64,000 bases of DNA from Thalassotalea euphylliae (GCF_003390375.1 NZ_QUOT01000001.1:992001-1056000); one strand, 5' to 3'. Counted from the stretch's first letter, positions 46,667-56,588 are shown. Notes: a model not told the origin generated them from the sequence alone. Numbers and translations are program-made.

Positions 46667-47899
46667 TTATTCCTTAACCTGATCTTGTGTTGTTAAATCA
46701 GAAATCACGCCGGTCAATGGGTCAACCTGTTTTTCTACAAGGTTAACTTCACTGCCCGAGCGGACTTTTTGCAGCCCCTCAATGATCACTTTATCGCCAG
46801 TGGCCAAGCCTGATTCAACCACACGCATTGCGTTTATTTGGCGCCCTAAAACCAATTTACGCTGAACCACCTTGTTATCGTTATCGACGACCAAAACCGA
46901 CTCTCCTTGCTGGCCTAACTGGACAGCAATTTTCGGTACCATTGGCAATGCTTGTTTGGCATTTCCCTCAACCAATAAGGTGACATATAAGCCAGGAACT
47001 ATAAGCCCTTCAGGGTTTTCAAATTGAGCTCTTAATTCAACGGTTCCCATACCGGCATCAATTTTAGTATCGGCAAAAACAAACTGCCCCTGACCTTGGT
47101 AAATCGTGTTATTAGGGAGTTTTAACGATAGGGTAAAGCCTGCTTGTTGTGCTTGTGTTGCTTCAGAGCGTGACTGCAAATAAGTGATATATTCACTCTC
47201 ATCTATCTGGAAATTTACGTATACGGGGTTAGTCGCTTGCAAACTCGCTAATTCACCTGAACCGGGCCCAACTATATTGCCAATATCTTGGACTATCTTG
47301 CCAATCTGCCCTGCAAACGGTGCATGAATGCGAGTATAGCTAAGGTCTAATTCTGCTTTTTCTAGTGCCGCTTGTGCAGAGCTCACCGCCGCCTTTGCTT
47401 GCAAATCTTCTGCAATCAGCTTGTCGAGATCAGATTGCGAAATAAAACCCTGTGGAGCAACTTCCTGACCGCGAGCTAGATTACGCTTCGCTCGCTCTGC
47501 AGCTGATTGCTTACTTTCAAGTTCAGCTTTTGCTTGGGTCAGTGAAGCTTGGTAGGTTGAATCGTCAAGCTCAAATAGCAATTGATCTTTATCTACTGTG
47601 CTGCCTTCTTCAAAATGTTTAGCAATTAACTCACCCTCTACCCTAGCCACTATGCTAGCCTGCTGTGAAGCTTGCGTTCTCGCGACAAAGTCTCGAACAA
47701 AACCAACAGGTTCAGCAGTAATGCGATATACCGAAACCGCTGGTTTTGGCGCAGCCGAAGGTTGTGTACTTTCTTGGCTACAAGCCAAAAGCATGGCAAG
47801 CAAGCTCAGTAATATGCTGTGTTTAACAGTTTGCTTCATTCTTTGAAGAACCAAAGGCTTGGCTGCGTAGACTTCAGGTTGGATGCTTTTTTGCAACAT
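46667..47899 (-). CDS. RND efflux periplasmic adaptor (membrane-fusion protein)
   Basis: 410 aa. HlyD/AcrA-like: lipoyl half-motifs (ARVEGELIAKHFEEGSTV; YTRIHAPFAGQIG), a coiled-coil hairpin between them (~120-190), a beta barrel and a membrane-proximal domain (GESVLVVDNDNKVVQRKL). A lipobox LLAC lies at residue ~40, so a shorter start at Met21 (47839) would give a normal lipoprotein signal; the upstream ATG has the better ribosome-binding site (GGAG). It carries substrates from the permease to the outer-membrane duct. Confidence 0.93.
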   Translation of the reverse strand: MLQKSIQPEVYAAKPLVLQRMKQTVKHSILLSLLAMLLACSQESTQPSAAPKPAVSVYRITAEPVGFVRDFVARTQASQQASIVARVEGELIAKHFEEGSTVDKDQLLFELDDSTYQASLTQAKAELESKQSAAERAKRNLARGQEVAPQGFISQSDLDKLIAEDLQAKAAVSSAQAALEKAELDLSYTRIHAPFAGQIGKIVQDIGNIVGPGSGELASLQATNPVYVNFQIDESEYITYLQSRSEATQAQQAGFTLSLKLPNNTIYQGQGQFVFADTKIDAGMGTVELRAQFENPEGLIVPGLYVTLLVEGNAKQALPMVPKIAVQLGQQGESVLVVDNDNKVVQRKLVLGRQINAMRVVESGLATGDKVIIEGLQKVRSGSEVNLVEKQVDPLTGVISDLTTQDQVKE

Positions 47900-48223
47900 T
47901 TACTCAACTCCGTGCTATTAATTAAAAGCTTGAGACTTTAGATGTGTTAAATAAAAAAAGTTCGACTTGTTGAGCGTTTTATTTAACACATTGCTTAACA
48001 AGTAAAAAACTGATGGATAGTTCGATTATGGCATCACACGATGGCAATCGCGAGTAACAATTTTTTAACAAACAACAAGATCACAATTGAGTGCAATAAG
48101 AACAGTCGATTGAATGTAAGTTGAACGCCTAACCTAACCATAGGGTTATGCCAAACACATCAATCATTGAAAACAACTACTGCCTGGCCAAAGCCTGCGC
48201 TAATAACTTAACTGATAACCGCA
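47900..48223. other. Intergenic region, no gene seen
   Basis: 324 bp between the large membrane protein gene and the RND adaptor gene, both read on the minus strand. AT-rich. No TetR-type palindrome or clear terminator is visible, although pumps of this kind often have a divergent regulator. Confidence 0.45.
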
Positions 48224-51200
48224 CTAGTTAAATTGGCTGCGAATTAAGTTAGCGCTATTGGTCATACTCGCGATTGTTGTTAATACCCCAGCAATTGAGC
48301 CAAAAATGATAAACAGAGATTCACCTGAAATTAAGGCGACGGCGCCGAGTAACAAGGCAATACTTAACACAATTGGCACGCGATAATTCTTCCACACTCC
48401 CTGCTCACTTAGTTTGAACAGTTTTCCCATCACTTCTGGCGGCTCGGCATTCAAGACAAAATAAGCGAAACTGTCATTCACCAAGCGAATATCATCATTA
48501 TCAACACGGATAAGCCCATTTAAAGCCAAGTGCTCAACCATTTGACTATTATTTGGATTTAAATAGCGTTTTTTTGCTAGGTTAAATAAGGCGAGTTTTT
48601 CCGCATTTGAACACAACTCCCATTTAAACCGATAAAAAGCCTCTGCATGAATTAGTATCAAATTAATCGTTGCCCATTTTTTCTGAGTTGCTAATAACGG
48701 TGAAACATCCTCGCTGAGAGATTGCGGATAAACATAGGATTTTTTTGGTCCCGCATTTTGCAAATCAGCCAGTTCAGCCAACGCGTCTATTGATTTAAGT
48801 TCCGGAAAATGTGCTAACTCACGCGTGAGTAATGCCTGGTCAACATCGGTTGAGAAAGCCTCTGGCAATTTAAAATTAAAATCCATTAAGCATTCTGACC
48901 AAGATAAATACTCGATATGTTCGAGGCGCATTTCATCGCTTTCCGCTTGTGCTAGCGCATCTTTTAAAGCGACCCTTTGTAAACAATGAAAACCACTGTA
49001 CATGCAAAAGTCGTTAACTTTTTTATCCAGCACCAAGCCTTTTAGATCAATGATGATAGAGAGCAAATGTTGGCGCAGCCCTCTTTGCTCCAAGCAGGTT
49101 TCCAAATCCCATAATTGCACTGATAAGTTTGATACTTTCTGGTTATCGTCAACGTCGCCATCAACACTAATTTTAAGGTTAGGTAATTTTATCTGCTGGT
49201 CTACAATTGCAGTAAGGGCAGGGCTTAGCACAGCTAATTGTTTCACAAAAGGGTTATCGAGCTTATCGCCTTTAAGCAGGCTAGCATATAAATTCAATTC
49301 AACCCCATTTAAGCGAATATTATCGCCTTTAATGAGTAAGTTAGCGTTTCTCTTATCTGTTGGAATATCTGCTAAGTCTTGGCTTAATTTTTCAATATGG
49401 CGCAGAAAATCCATGCCGAAATACATAAACGTCCAAAGCACCTTACTGTGCAGTAAATACCAAATAACACTCAGCAAAAATACAAGGCATATCATCAATA
49501 CACTGTAACCAACCATGGTGATGAATGGCTTCTCCAAATTAAGCTTTACGCTTTGTGCTTTTGGCTTAGGTAACATGTAGACTTGCAGCCAACGCCATAA
49601 TTGCTGATTACCCACCGCTGTTGCGAAATTTGGAAAATCTTCCGGAGTTACACTGTTGTTGGTGCATTTAGTATGATTTAAGTAATTTTTATCTCCTAAC
49701 ATCAACGTAGCAGGTTGCTGTTGGTAATTGGTAATGGAGTTAGGGAATAGAGTCAGCGCTTGTTTAGTGATTTCTTCTCGCTTAGCGTTAATAAGCGCAC
49801 ACTGATAATTTTGTTGTTGCAAGGCGACACCGTGAAACGATGCCTCGCTGGTCGCTGAAAGGTACCAAAATACAATGACGAAAATCGCTGATACTGTTAT
49901 CCAAAGCTTAGCGGGAATGTACTTCATCGCTCGTGCTAAGCGGCGAATATCTTTAAACAAATGATTCGGTAAACGCTGCCAAATAAGACTGATGCCATAC
50001 AACACCGTACCTAAAATGACCAAAGTTAATGGTAAATACCAAATCATTTCGTCAAGCGGTAAAAGCTTAACAACCGCACTAATGGTAACCACCATCACGA
50101 TAACATTAGTAGCAATAAAACCCAGTCGGCGTTGTAACTCATAGCTAATAATAACTGGCGAGTGCATCGTCGCTTTTGCATCACTGCTATCATCAGTATT
50201 AGCGTTAGCTGAATAATTTGAAAGCTCAGTATTTGTAACGTTGACACGGCTATTTACCGCCATGCTTAACCCTTTAACTAAGGCAAAACTGACCAGCATC
50301 AAGGTCGTAATCACTAGCATGTAATAAATAAATTTATTCGTTTGAAACCAAGTTGTTAGCTCGTTTGGCGCAAAGACCACCAGTGCCCATTCATCAATAA
50401 CGGTCGGGTACAAATAAAATGTACCGGCTTTTCCATGGTAATTACCTGATACCCTTACCGCCTTTTCTTCAGCTAATGACGAATAACCTGAAGACTTTAT
50501 CCACTCTGTTAAACCTTGCTGGTTATTACCACTAAAAAAGATGTTCTCGTTAAGTGCTCGATCAGCCTGTGAATGAAACAGTACTTGCCCTGAGTTTCGG
50601 TCAAGTATCATATGTCTAAGATCGGCAAATAATGGGCTGGGGGTGAGTCGTGTTAAATGTTCAAAGTTAAGGTATTTTCCCTTAGCCTGCTTGTCACTTT
50701 CCTCATCGAAAACCGCAGCCAATTGAAAATATTCCATTGCGGGTATTAATACATCGGCAATTAATACTAAGCTACCTTCGCTTTGCTCATTCAAATATTC
50801 GAACAAGGGCATGGATAAGGTGGTGCCCGTTGTGCCATTAGTAATGTTACGCAGCCGCTGCATGTATACATTACGCATAGTTCTCGAGGCTGCCGTGATA
50901 TTTTCGTTCAATGGCAACTGCCAGCCTTGTTGATCGCGAACCTTTTTAAAGTATTGACGGTGCGACAAGTTAATGGTTCTTGGCGTACTAAAATTTTCAC
51001 GATAATAAAGCGATGGTAGCGCTGGGTTGCCATAGCGGTTCACCGCCAACAGGGAAATCAAGCCATTAGGCAGCGCTAGAGCCGCCCTTTCATCGACAAG
51101 TTTAATACCTGTTGGTTTATTGTCTGGATTTCGCGTTAATTTCAGACTTTGGGCGAAAACTCCCACAGATGGCAGGTTTGCAACGCGGCACGGTAGTGTA

Positions 51201-52729
51201 TTGGTCATATTGCTTACTACCTGCTGATATGCGAGCCCTTCTTTATTTTTATTTAACTGTTCAAATGATGTGTACTCAGCCTGTAATTTTGCTCGCTGCT
51301 CTTGTTCGTCTTTACTTTCTTTATTTTGCGTAACATCGGTTGAGTTATCTGAATGTTGGCTAACAGCTAAACAGGTACTTAGATCGTCTGATACGCCCTT
51401 TTCTCGGTTCGCATTTACCGCATAACTTACCAATAGACTCGTTTGTGGTGTGTTACGGCAGTATGCCCCCTGCTCACTTTGTTTCACGAAAATTGGAATA
51501 GAGTGGCTGTCTTTCACATTCTTGGGAGACTGCAAATCAAGGCAATAACTGCCAAGTTCACTTGGCTGCGCAATCAATTGGCTCAATTTCTGATAAAAAG
51601 GCCGATAACGGTGCACCGCATTGAATATTCCATATATTTCAGTATTAAACTGATCAGCAAGCGCCTTAATGTATTTTTGCGTGGCATTCGCTTTCACATG
51701 CGATAAATACTTACTTTCGACGCTGGCCAACACCAAAGCAAGTGATGCACTGAAGGCCAAATAGCAGGTAAGCACAACAAAACCGCGAAAGAATTTGGTG
51801 GTGAATTGGTTTTTAGGTTGCAGGTAAAGGCGAAGAATGGCGACTAGTACGCATAATGTCAGAACTGAGATAACTATCAACGGAATATTCCACTTGCTAG
51901 TGGCACGCTTGGATAATTCGATGTTTTCGACAAAGCCAACAAGCGTTAACGTCGTCGCTTGAACATAATTATTGTCGTTTTCTTGGCTCTTGTCTTTCGC
52001 TGGCTTTGGATAGGCAAGCTCTTGCTCAAGTGTGAAGGGGAAGACATAAACCCGATAATCACCGTGCGCTAATTCAACATCAATATGCGAAGAATGTGAC
52101 GGTAAATTAACTTTCTCTCTTTCTTGCAGTGCTGTTTTGTTGCTAGTTGTCGAGAAAATACTTTGCTGATTTTTAATAAAAGATTTAGCAATAAAATTCA
52201 AATCGCTAAAAGATATTTTGGTTTCATTGCCTAACGTGGTTAGCACTTTGTCTTGAGCGTTGACGATCAATATTTTACTAAAGACTGCGCCAGCTTTCGG
52301 GAGAATGTCACTATCACTTAAGCTCGCCAACTCATGTTGTTCCCCCCCATTACCTTTTTGAACCACTAGCTTTTTAGCTTTTAACAAATAAACCGCATTT
52401 TTAAACGCCGACTTCCTATCGCTAGCATTAGCCACCTGACTTTTATAACTGGCAAATAGGCCACGAATCGCAGTATCTGACTCGCCATTTTGGTGGGCGC
52501 TGCGCAGTTTATTGAGGTTATTGTTAAATTCCACCGACGCCTCGTAAAGAAGCCGATAGTTTTCATTATTTACATGACTATTACGCTGGCCGATATCGTG
52601 GAAGAAATAAAATGTCACAGATATGACGATAAAAGCAGGGATTAACAACCATTTACGAGGCCGCTTTAAAGGTGCAGATGTGGCATTCGCCGCTTGTCCT
52701 GAGGATTGTGCTGCTTGGTTGGCTTCCAT
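48224..52729 (-). CDS. Very large multi-pass membrane protein of unknown function
   Basis: 1501 aa, start supported by GGAG. TM1 (~27-43) and TM2 (~281-303) enclose a first extracytoplasmic loop (44-280). A TM near 315-335 precedes a long loop (~340-795) that may hold Cache-like sensor folds (RTINLSHRQYFKKVRDQQGW is reminiscent of Cache/PAS-like ligand domains). Four or five helices lie at ~800-1100. The soluble part (~1105-1440) has a winged-helix-like end (NAEKLALFNLAKKRYLNPNN; MVEHLALNGLIRVDN; DSFAYFVLNAEPP), then two closing helices. No kinase, cyclase, GGDEF or MCP motif is visible. Single gene, divergent from an amidase-like gene. I do not recognise the family; a receptor-like role is inference. 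Confidence 0.75.
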   Translation of the reverse strand: MEANQAAQSSGQAANATSAPLKRPRKWLLIPAFIVISVTFYFFHDIGQRNSHVNNENYRLLYEASVEFNNNLNKLRSAHQNGESDTAIRGLFASYKSQVANASDRKSAFKNAVYLLKAKKLVVQKGNGGEQHELASLSDSDILPKAGAVFSKILIVNAQDKVLTTLGNETKISFSDLNFIAKSFIKNQQSIFSTTSNKTALQEREKVNLPSHSSHIDVELAHGDYRVYVFPFTLEQELAYPKPAKDKSQENDNNYVQATTLTLVGFVENIELSKRATSKWNIPLIVISVLTLCVLVAILRLYLQPKNQFTTKFFRGFVVLTCYLAFSASLALVLASVESKYLSHVKANATQKYIKALADQFNTEIYGIFNAVHRYRPFYQKLSQLIAQPSELGSYCLDLQSPKNVKDSHSIPIFVKQSEQGAYCRNTPQTSLLVSYAVNANREKGVSDDLSTCLAVSQHSDNSTDVTQNKESKDEQEQRAKLQAEYTSFEQLNKNKEGLAYQQVVSNMTNTLPCRVANLPSVGVFAQSLKLTRNPDNKPTGIKLVDERAALALPNGLISLLAVNRYGNPALPSLYYRENFSTPRTINLSHRQYFKKVRDQQGWQLPLNENITAASRTMRNVYMQRLRNITNGTTGTTLSMPLFEYLNEQSEGSLVLIADVLIPAMEYFQLAAVFDEESDKQAKGKYLNFEHLTRLTPSPLFADLRHMILDRNSGQVLFHSQADRALNENIFFSGNNQQGLTEWIKSSGYSSLAEEKAVRVSGNYHGKAGTFYLYPTVIDEWALVVFAPNELTTWFQTNKFIYYMLVITTLMLVSFALVKGLSMAVNSRVNVTNTELSNYSANANTDDSSDAKATMHSPVIISYELQRRLGFIATNVIVMVVTISAVVKLLPLDEMIWYLPLTLVILGTVLYGISLIWQRLPNHLFKDIRRLARAMKYIPAKLWITVSAIFVIVFWYLSATSEASFHGVALQQQNYQCALINAKREEITKQALTLFPNSITNYQQQPATLMLGDKNYLNHTKCTNNSVTPEDFPNFATAVGNQQLWRWLQVYMLPKPKAQSVKLNLEKPFITMVGYSVLMICLVFLLSVIWYLLHSKVLWTFMYFGMDFLRHIEKLSQDLADIPTDKRNANLLIKGDNIRLNGVELNLYASLLKGDKLDNPFVKQLAVLSPALTAIVDQQIKLPNLKISVDGDVDDNQKVSNLSVQLWDLETCLEQRGLRQHLLSIIIDLKGLVLDKKVNDFCMYSGFHCLQRVALKDALAQAESDEMRLEHIEYLSWSECLMDFNFKLPEAFSTDVDQALLTRELAHFPELKSIDALAELADLQNAGPKKSYVYPQSLSEDVSPLLATQKKWATINLILIHAEAFYRFKWELCSNAEKLALFNLAKKRYLNPNNSQMVEHLALNGLIRVDNDDIRLVNDSFAYFVLNAEPPEVMGKLFKLSEQGVWKNYRVPIVLSIALLLGAVALISGESLFIIFGSIAGVLTTIASMTNSANLIRSQFN

Positions 52730-52868
52730 GCATGTTCTCCGGTCGCTTTATTAACTATCGAACAATATCGCCATAACGCAAGTAAAACGGGGGCTAGACG
52801 TGCAAAAACAAGAAAATAGATTATGCTCAATGGACAGCGATTACCGTCACTGAACAAAGGAACACACC

Positions 52869-53411
52869 ATGAAACTATGTGCATTGGTTGTAGGACATAA
52901 AAAGAATAACCCTGGCGCTAAGAATCAAGACGCAGGACTTAGTGAGTTTGAATTTAATGAACAGTTAGCGATTGATATTGAAAGAAAAGTATCAAGCGTC
53001 ACCGTCCAACGAGTATACCGACGTACCTACCGCCAGCTGCCATCAGACATTGATGAACTCGCCCCAGACTTTATCGTTAGCCTGCACTGTAATGCGTTTA
53101 ATCAACAAGCAAGTGGTTGTGAAATGCTGTACTACCACAGATCACAAAAAGGCAAAGCCATGGCCGACATTCTCCAAACTAAAATACAAACAGCGCTTGG
53201 CAATAAAGACCGTGGCCTAAAAGCTCGTAGTGCAGAAGATCGCGGTGGATATTTGCTTCGCTATACCAGCGCCCCTTGTGTTATTAGCGAGCCATTTTTT
53301 ATCGATAACGATGAAGAACTCGGTAATGTAAAAACAAATTACGACCAACTGGTTGCAGCCTATGCAGAAGCTATTGAGGCAATAGCAGTGAGCGATGCAA
53401 TTGTGACATAG
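52869..53411 (+). CDS. N-acetylmuramoyl-L-alanine amidase-like protein (Amidase_3), no signal peptide
   Basis: 180 aa. Zn-amidase motifs: VVGHKKNNPGA (first His), FEFNEQLA (Glu), IVSLHCNAF (second His) and VISEPFFIDNDEE (catalytic Glu). The fold cuts the amide between MurNAc and the peptide stem. It has no signal peptide or wall-binding domain, so it either acts in the cytoplasm on recycled muropeptides, is released by lysis (phage- or gene-transfer-like), or is exported in another way. AAGGA precedes the ATG. Divergent from the 1501-aa gene. Confidence 0.88.
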   Translation: MKLCALVVGHKKNNPGAKNQDAGLSEFEFNEQLAIDIERKVSSVTVQRVYRRTYRQLPSDIDELAPDFIVSLHCNAFNQQASGCEMLYYHRSQKGKAMADILQTKIQTALGNKDRGLKARSAEDRGGYLLRYTSAPCVISEPFFIDNDEELGNVKTNYDQLVAAYAEAIEAIAVSDAIVT

Positions 53412-53588
53412 ATCTTTTACCTTAGTTCACTCGTTTATTAGTTATACAAGGGCTGTATAAACGCGTACAAGTCTCAGTTGATATGCCATTTAACGGTCAC
53501 CACGCTCAACAGGTTAAAGTTTAACCAACCATTGCCGACAAAGAGTTATATGTAGGCTAATCAACTGTAAGGACGCTAGGTAACTATT

Positions 53589-53843
53589 ATGTTTAATCCG
53601 ATAGAACAAACTGTTAGTACTAGGGTAACCAGTACATCGGAAACCCATAAGAAAAGAAAATCACTGCAAACTTTTTTACGAAATAAGTTTGCAGATGACG
53701 ATGGCAGTAATGGAAAAGAATGGAGCGGCGAAGAACGCCGTCAAAGTGATGATCGTCGCCAAAAAAACATGATAGGTCAACGCCGCCTCGACAGTCGCAA
53801 TAAAACCGATCGCCGTCAAGCGCAATTTTCAATTGAAGTTTAA
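53589..53843 (+). CDS. Small basic protein of unknown function, 84 aa
   Basis: No signal or membrane part. The C-terminal half is a dense Arg/Asp pattern (ERRQSDDRRQ, then QRRLDSRNKTDRRQ), like the RR-repeat tails seen in some small nucleic-acid- or cyclic-di-GMP-related proteins. AGG lies at 53577-53579, a weak site. Not recognised. Confidence 0.55.
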   Translation: MFNPIEQTVSTRVTSTSETHKKRKSLQTFLRNKFADDDGSNGKEWSGEERRQSDDRRQKNMIGQRRLDSRNKTDRRQAQFSIEV

Positions 53844-53972
53844 TTCATCTGCCTGTCACAATAATCAGTTAATAAATTATGTATATCAGTTAGCTAGCAG
53901 CATTCTAGTCGCATTAATGCTAGCTCAACTATCCAACCAACACGTATACGATTAACTAATACTTACTTATAA

Positions 53973-55082
53973 ATGATGAAATACCGCTCACTACCCCTGT
54001 CAAAAGCTCTGCTTTTTGCTGTGCTTTTAATCCTAATGATGGGTTTTCAGTCAATTGCAAGCACTGAACAGTTAGACAAGGCACACTCAAGCTCTCAGCA
54101 ATCACCTGCATCATCGCCAGTACCAATGACTATTATTGCGCATCGCGGTGCCAGTGGTCATTTGCCGGAACATACCATGGCGAGTAAAGCACTTGCCTAC
54201 GGTATGGGGGCTGACTTTCTCGAGCAAGACGTTGTCATGAGTAAAGACGGCCACCTTATTGTTCACCACGATTTAACCTTAGATGCCACAACCAATGTCA
54301 AAGCACTGTTTCCTAATAGGCATCGCCAAGACGGTCATTTCTATGTGATTGATTTCACTTTAGCAGAGCTAAAAACCTTGTCAGTTTCAGAGCGTGTCAA
54401 CACTTCCGGCATAGCAAAATACCCTAATCGATTTCCAATTAACACTGGGGAATTCAAACTACACACGTTAGCTGAAGAGCTAACGTTAATTCAAGCACTC
54501 AACACAAGCCATAATAAGCAAGTTGGCATATATCCAGAAGTGAAGTCACCATGGTTTCATCATCAAGCAGGAAAAGATATCAGCCTTGCTGTTTTGCAAA
54601 CGTTAAAAGCCTTTGGTTACACACAAAAATCTGACAAGGTATTTTTGCAAAGTTTTGATGCCAATGAGCTAATGCGCATCAATAGTGAGTTGCTGCCCAA
54701 ATTAAAGATGGACATCGCTTTAGTGCAGCTTATCGCGTTTACTGACTGGCAAGAAACAAAACAACGTGTTGGCGGCAAATGGCAAAATTACAGCTACGAC
54801 TGGATGTTTTCGGCACAAGGGGTAGCGCAAGTCGCTCGCTATGCCGATGGTATCGGCCCGTGGTTTCCTATGCTTGTCGATGACAACTGGCAAGCTTCCG
54901 CGCTGTTAACTGAGGCGCAGCGACTGAATATGACCATTCACCCATATACATTTCGCATTGAAGATACACCTAAGCGCTTTGCGAGTTTTGAGCATTGGTT
55001 GCAGTACACCAACAAAAAGCTGGGTATCACTGGAGTTTTTACTGATTTTCCTGCTCGCGCAAAATCGGCATTAATGCACTGA
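53973..55082 (+). CDS. glpQ: Glycerophosphodiester phosphodiesterase, periplasmic (GlpQ type)
   Basis: The 369-aa enzyme hydrolyses glycerophosphodiesters to glycerol-3-phosphate and an alcohol. Signal peptide at ~1-30 (ALLFAVLLILMMGFQSIA). GDPD motifs: IAHRGASGHLPEHTMAS (catalytic His), ADFLEQDVVMSKDGHLIVHHD (metal Glu/Asp and second His), IYPEVKSPWFH, and LQSFDANEL. Length and the GlpQ insert fit the periplasmic group. No glpT neighbour. Confidence 0.93.
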   Translation: MMKYRSLPLSKALLFAVLLILMMGFQSIASTEQLDKAHSSSQQSPASSPVPMTIIAHRGASGHLPEHTMASKALAYGMGADFLEQDVVMSKDGHLIVHHDLTLDATTNVKALFPNRHRQDGHFYVIDFTLAELKTLSVSERVNTSGIAKYPNRFPINTGEFKLHTLAEELTLIQALNTSHNKQVGIYPEVKSPWFHHQAGKDISLAVLQTLKAFGYTQKSDKVFLQSFDANELMRINSELLPKLKMDIALVQLIAFTDWQETKQRVGGKWQNYSYDWMFSAQGVAQVARYADGIGPWFPMLVDDNWQASALLTEAQRLNMTIHPYTFRIEDTPKRFASFEHWLQYTNKKLGITGVFTDFPARAKSALMH

Positions 55083-55198
55083 GTGGTGCAAAGTATCTGA
55101 CTATTTAACTTATTAACGCCGTATAAACTGATAGAATAATGCAGATATTAGCCACACAATACTAAGTTATCGCTAGGTGCACTGCGCATTGCTAAAGT

Positions 55199-55234
55199 AA
55201 AAGCTAAATTAAAAGCTAAATTAAAAGCTAAATT
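55199..55234. repeat. Three perfect copies of a 12-bp tandem repeat
   Basis: AAAAGCTAAATT repeated three times, ending 10 bp before the ATG at 55245. The unit is in frame with the gene and would read KAKL. It can vary by slippage and could change the leader spacing. Confidence 0.8.
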
Positions 55235-55244
55235 AAAATTATCA

Positions 55245-55724
55245 ATGAAATACCTAATTCAACTAGCAAGATATATAGCACTGGTTGCACTCGTTATTGC
55301 TACCAGTGTTAGCAGTCAAACACACGCCAACGTTCCCAAACAAGAGATAACCATTAACTCCGGCAAGTACTTCAATTACTACCATATTCAGTTTGATTTA
55401 ATTCCTAACCAGTACCGCATTAATACACGTTATGGCTTTAATCCAGGTGGGCAGTTTGAAGTATTTATTCCCAAGGAGCTATTCCCTATACCCGCACCAA
55501 ACTGTCGTGAACATATTATTGTACGTATGCCCTACTCTAATAACACACATCAGAAAAAAGCTTTGTTTGAAAGGCTTTCGCAATCAAAAGAGACAACTCG
55601 GGTAACACTTGAGCTGAACCCTTACCTCAACATTGTTACCGAATCACCACTTGCTCTTGAGTTAACTTATTGCAATGTGTTTTTTCGACATAAACATGGT
55701 GATTACTACAATAAGCTAAACTAG
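55245..55724 (+). CDS. Exported protein of unknown function, 159 aa
   Basis: Signal peptide ~1-28 (ARYIALVALVIATSVSSQTHA), then a beta-rich soluble domain (FNYYHIQFDLIPNQYRINTRYG; FEVFIPKELFPIPAPNC) with two Cys. The ATG has no ribosome-binding site. The frame upstream is open through the KAKL repeat to a possible ATT start at 55188 with AGGTG before it, so a longer, very basic N-terminus is conceivable. Family not recognised. Confidence 0.6.
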   Translation: MKYLIQLARYIALVALVIATSVSSQTHANVPKQEITINSGKYFNYYHIQFDLIPNQYRINTRYGFNPGGQFEVFIPKELFPIPAPNCREHIIVRMPYSNNTHQKKALFERLSQSKETTRVTLELNPYLNIVTESPLALELTYCNVFFRHKHGDYYNKLN

Positions 55725-55861
55725 CATCCGAAATTAATTATTATTAATCATTCACTTACAGTTAACTGGTTGCGGTTAGCTGAGGAATTCGCCGCATATG
55801 AAAACTGCACCCAAGCGACATTTCGTCCAAAACTGACTAGGTTATAACTTTTTTTCATTTC

Positions 55862-55882
55862 CAACAGACCGACTGGTCGGTT
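55862..55882. promoter_or_regulatory. TetR-type operator upstream of the repressor gene
   Basis: Palindrome with arms ACCGAC and GTCGGT around TG; core AGACC-N4-GGTC, similar to NemR-type boxes. 20 of 21 positions are identical to the site at 56568-56588. It lies 33 bp before the tetR ATG, so autorepression is likely. Confidence 0.82.
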
Positions 55883-55915
55883 ACTATGTAATTAAGCTAG
55901 TCAAGGTAAAGACTC

Positions 55916-56506
55916 ATGAGAGATCCAGAACAAACGCGACAATTGATATTAGAGGTCAGTGGTGAAGAAATTCGTAAAAACGGATTTCAAGCGACGAGTC
56001 TATCGACAATTTTGTCTCACTGTCATATATCAAAAGGTGCGCTTTACCATCACTTTGCAAACAAGCACGAGCTTGGTTATGCGGTAATTGAAGAAATATT
56101 TACGCCAATGTTCCTTGCTTCATGGGAGCCTGCGGTTACACAAGCCGACCCAATTCAAGGGCTTTGTAATTTTTTTCATGACTCAGCAAACGATATGAGC
56201 TGTGAAGACGTAGTATGTGGTTGTCCACTTAATAATTTATGCTTGGAAATGGCAAGTGTTGATGAAGGGTTTAGACTGCGTACTTTAATGATGCAGCAAA
56301 AACTAAATACGCTTATTTCTGAGAATTTAAGACGAATAAGCGATCAATTGCGAAATGATATTGATTTTTCTCAGGTCGCATATTTTATCGTCTCGGTGTT
56401 TAACGGTTCAACAAGTTTGAGTAAAGGCACGCAAGAAAAAGCATTGTTCCAAACCGTGATGGCGGAACTTTGCAATTATATTCAGTCGCTTAGACGTAGC
56501 CACTAA
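55916..56506 (+). CDS. TetR-family transcriptional regulator
   Basis: 196 aa. N-terminal helix-turn-helix (FQATSLSTILSHCHISKGAL, YHHFANKHELGYAV); the C-terminal ligand domain carries a Cys-rich motif (CEDVVCGCPLNNLCLEM), as in TetR regulators of the NemR/AcuR kind that sense electrophiles or small metabolites. The same 21-bp palindrome lies before it and before the mlaC-like gene 105 bp downstream, so it probably represses both. Inducer unknown; redox sensing through the cysteines is a guess. Confidence 0.92.
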   Translation: MRDPEQTRQLILEVSGEEIRKNGFQATSLSTILSHCHISKGALYHHFANKHELGYAVIEEIFTPMFLASWEPAVTQADPIQGLCNFFHDSANDMSCEDVVCGCPLNNLCLEMASVDEGFRLRTLMMQQKLNTLISENLRRISDQLRNDIDFSQVAYFIVSVFNGSTSLSKGTQEKALFQTVMAELCNYIQSLRRSH

Positions 56507-56567
56507 CCAAAACAAACAAGATCAATGAATTTACTGCTCGCTGTGGTCATTTTTTGTATCTAAATTT

Positions 56568-56588
56568 CAACAGACCAACTGGTCGGTT
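56568..56588. promoter_or_regulatory. TetR-type operator upstream of the mlaC-like gene
   Basis: AGACC-N4-GGTC with arms ACCAAC and GTCGGT; one base differs from the site before tetR. It ends 23 bp before the ATG at 56612. Confidence 0.82.

Noticed and set aside
52666..52884. 72-aa minus-strand frame across the divergent promoter region
   Set aside because: It overlaps two well-supported genes and has no family resemblance or ribosome-binding site.
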